Shown here piece after piece: positions 63,001 to 64,000 of a DNA stretch of 64,000 nucleotides (positions within the stretch are counted from its first letter, which is position 1; each line of letters begins with the position of its first letter). The notes below the pieces were generated by a model. The model was not told the DNA's origin and ran no database searches. It saw only the letters and a list, made by a program, of their open reading frames with translations. The stretch lies in assembly GCF_008329705.1 (NCBI RefSeq), contig NZ_VTSX01000007.1:115598-179597 (forward strand), given 5' to 3'. Source of the DNA: Chryseobacterium sp. SN22 (lineage in GTDB: Bacteria > Bacteroidota > Bacteroidia > Flavobacteriales > Weeksellaceae). The position numbers were made by a program, and so were the translations under genes.

Positions 63001-63760
63001 TGATGACAGCCATTTACCCCTGTTATACAGTGATGATTCCGGGATAATGATTATGACTACTGCGCTGGGAGATAATGGAGAAGGTGGTGGAGGAAGTGGA
63101 CCTACACCACAAAACAGTACGGGGCCGGGACTAGTAGGAATTTTTACAAATTTCATTGCCGGATTGTTTACCAAAAAAGAAAAAGGAGCTGGTATAAAAA
63201 CCTATTTGCCGGGTGCTGCTGTAACAAGAGTAGGTGTTCAAGTTGGACCTTTAATTCCTGAAGGAGCAGTTCCTTTTCTAAGTTTTGATACACTTTTGGC
63301 AGGAATTACCAGAGCTGGCTTATGGTCTTTACCTTTGATTCTTAAAGGTGATACACCAGAAAGAGAGCAAATGATTACATTGTACCGAGGAGTATCAGTC
63401 GAAGCAAAAGGAGCTATGTATTTTTATGCATCACAAGGGGTTGCTATTCCAAGAGGGTTTGAACAAGTTGCTACAACTTGGGGGCCACATCATGATATGG
63501 AGGCTCATGCAGGATCAGATAATTTTAGCATTTGGACAAGTTGGACCACTAGCAAAGATCTAGCTTATGACTTCGCTACAGGAAATGCATTTTATGAAGA
63601 AGGAAACAAAATACCTGGAATCATTTTAACAAAACAATTTAGGGCTTCTGAAGTGGTGCCTAATCCTCATACATTAGGAGAAAACGAATGGCTTATTCCT
63701 GGAGTCGTTTATGGGGCTAAAATAGAATACGTTTCACCTCAAAAACGGATAGGAAAATAA
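60017..63760 (+). CDS. RHS repeat protein with DUF6443 start and a C-terminal ADP-ribosyltransferase-like toxin domain
   Basis: 1247 residues. Signal peptide LLLLASGIPFAATAQA. DUF6443-type region at about 40-170 (SENYTYTQVYLSEDGSRKA, VVPVVYDALGRQTKSLLP). RHS/YD repeats fill the middle, then the RHS core: YYPFGMMHNSEY, YNYNGKELQENGMYDYGARF, LGRWGVVDPMAE, YGNNNPVRFTDPDGR. After a Gly/Ser/Pro linker near 1020 the C-terminal domain (about 1119-1247) shows the ART R-S-E pattern: ITLYRGVS with Arg1124, SIWTSWTTSKDLAYDFA (STS-like motif at 1175-1179) and GENEWLIPG with ExE at 1222-1224. The tail is much more AT-rich than the body. Predicted toxin; the target is unknown. Confidence 0.85.
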   Translation: MKKKNNIISRGLDAGRYLLLLASGIPFAATAQAVPTPSENYTYTQVYLSEDGSRKAESVQYFDDLGRPRQSVQVKATPLGRDLVVPVVYDALGRQTKSLLPVPVPTANLGIQNVSENSVNTYYGVSNAYTEQKLEASPLARPLEIAHPGTEWAMGSGHTQKIGYGLNKNADQVKKYSVTHSWQNATAVSSLPAVSFYNEKVLAKTTATDEDGHQTVEFKNGLGQTVLVRKVISSAENADTYYVYNDYGHLVYVISPKASQMIATNGNTVTQQILNHLCYQYRYDHRGRLVEKKLPGKGSEFMVYDKQDRLVLSQDAVLRTTTNSFNAKGWMFTKYDQFGRVVYTGFFANTGTRTAMQAALNGMAVNAGNNEARSGTPLSQNGMDIYYTKNAFPTGSMTIMSVSYYDTYPSYSFNPAFPATIYGKTVLTDQSSAPVSTRTLPVMTLVKNIEDHGWTKGYVYYDQKARAIGSHSINYLGGYTRTESDLDFAGVPLQVVTRHKRLASDPEKTITETFTYDHQNRLLTHRHKIDSNPEEILAQNEYNELSQLKSKKVGGKIAGSGLQTVDYSYNIRGWMTRINDPGNLGTDLFGYKIKYGQVEGLQTPDTSDPSLQVIPRFNGNIAEVDWKTAVSPNEPLKRYGYVYDPVNRLSAGFYQNDTNPSLREFYEKATYDLNGNISTMKRTARKMGGTALLIDHLTYQYENDGSSNRLQKVSDAVTLSQGFPYTAAPSDIGYDENGNITSFQDKGISSIQYNYLNLPENITQNSEVTAYTYRADGVKVKKLFNGLETDYLDGFQYKFTHTWEAPSGAMAGEGMKLRIIPTPEGYFDVLRNRYFYHYKDHLGNVRLTYSDADGNNEVTGDIVVNNCYDTPDGQVCNNYIVTGEAEGVTDYYPFGMMHNSEYHNFENPYQYNYNGKELQENGMYDYGARFYMPELGRWGVVDPMAEVSRRFSPYVYGNNNPVRFTDPDGRITVDNLSGQYSLGSAVAGFIKRNGFDDSHLPLLYSDDSGIMIMTTALGDNGEGGGGSGPTPQNSTGPGLVGIFTNFIAGLFTKKEKGAGIKTYLPGAAVTRVGVQVGPLIPEGAVPFLSFDTLLAGITRAGLWSLPLILKGDTPEREQMITLYRGVSVEAKGAMYFYASQGVAIPRGFEQVATTWGPHHDMEAHAGSDNFSIWTSWTTSKDLAYDFATGNAFYEEGNKIPGIILTKQFRASEVVPNPHTLGENEWLIPGVVYGAKIEYVSPQKRIGK
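63371..63757 (+). other. Predicted ADP-ribosyltransferase domain (coding segment)
   Basis: Codons for residues 1119-1247 of the RHS protein. The three motif clusters (YRG, SWTTS, ENE) keep the order and approximate spacing of R-S-E ADP-ribosyltransferases. Family-level assignment is by pattern only. Confidence 0.6.
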
Positions 63761-63783
63761 ACATTAACAAATCTAATAATATT

Positions 63784-64000
63784 ATGAATGATTTAATTTA
63801 TAAGAAAATATATGAATATGATCTAAAATTAAAAGATTTTGAAATTTCTTATTCAAATCGTCCTTTACCATTAGAGGATTTAATTGTTTCTTATAAAGGA
63901 AGAAATAAAATGGCTAAGGACAAAACCATAAAAGAATTAACATCTAAAGTTTTAATTAATCTTCTATTACTTAAGAAAAAATCTATTAAATATGTAAAAT
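63784..64000 (+). CDS. Partial gene, candidate immunity protein
   Basis: Starts with ATG 23 bases after the RHS-ART stop and stays open to the window edge: 72 residues, beginning MNDLIYKKIYEYDLKLKDFE, with YSNRPLPLEDLIVSYKGRN and a Lys/Leu-rich stretch after. No family recognised and no signal peptide, so cytoplasmic as far as seen. It is very AT-rich (16 G+C in the 60 bases from 63841). Position right after a polymorphic toxin tail and similar base composition are what one expects of the cognate immunity gene; this is inference. Confidence 0.55.
   Translation, partial: MNDLIYKKIYEYDLKLKDFEISYSNRPLPLEDLIVSYKGRNKMAKDKTIKELTSKVLINLLLLKKKSIKYVK

Overview
The window looks like chromosome of a Flavobacteriales member close to Chryseobacterium (Bacteroidota). 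The reasons are type IX secretion (T9SS) sorting domains, Bacteroidota -7 promoter boxes (TAnnTTTG) ahead of many genes, the gene order acpP-fabF-rnc-IPExxxVDY-pyk, a ribosomal protein THX gene, a b558-type sdhCAB set, and several DUF families typical of this phylum (3276, 1573, 2480, 6048, 6438, 6443, 6452). I saw no tRNA, rRNA, CRISPR array, insertion sequence or prophage.

Layout: 1-2930 is the 3' part of a DUF4132 gene. 3.0-5.2 kb (minus) holds DUF3276 and an ABC exporter. 5.2-7.1 kb is nusB-DUF1573-yajC, then an SDR oxidoreductase and an unknown gene. 8.4-11.7 kb (minus) is a bacterial NHEJ operon, ku followed by ligD; ligD is split by a one-base frame change at an A-run. 11.8-14.7 kb is a lipoprotein gene and aspS. 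15.1-16.9 kb (minus) is a DUF2975/ankyrin/DUF2975/Xre operon behind a palindromic operator candidate. Then come a MATE transporter, THX, DUF937, DUF2480, lpxB, comEC, sdhCAB, a thioredoxin-fold lipoprotein without CxxC, rlmD and two envelope genes. 31.5-41.3 kb carries two tandem paralogous secreted metalloproteases (1011 and 2147 aa), the second enlarged by alternating FN3 and GEVEDY modules. 41.7-44.9 kb (minus) is coaE, an MBL hydrolase, a PaiB-like protein and ruvB. 45.0-45.5 kb is a small S23/IVS-type four-helix-bundle gene with inverted low-complexity ends. 45.5-49.9 kb holds hutI, hutG, an aldehyde dehydrogenase and a thioredoxin-like protein. 49.9-54.1 kb (minus) is the acpP-to-pyk operon. 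From 54.4 kb come a nuclease, a repeat-rich gap, and an RHS locus running off the right edge.

The most interesting accessory region is 55.4-64.0 kb: a T9SS-sorted repeat protein, an SpvB/RHS-type protein and an RHS core protein whose C-terminus looks like an ADP-ribosyltransferase toxin of the R-S-E type. It is followed by the start of a very AT-rich gene in the usual immunity position. The two RHS-type proteins are adjacent, both have signal peptides, and resemble a TcB/TcC-like split. The S23 unit, the palindromic repeats read in frame inside the T9SS gene, and the split ligD are the other observations most worth following. All calls rest on reading the sequence and recalled family knowledge; no database search was run.
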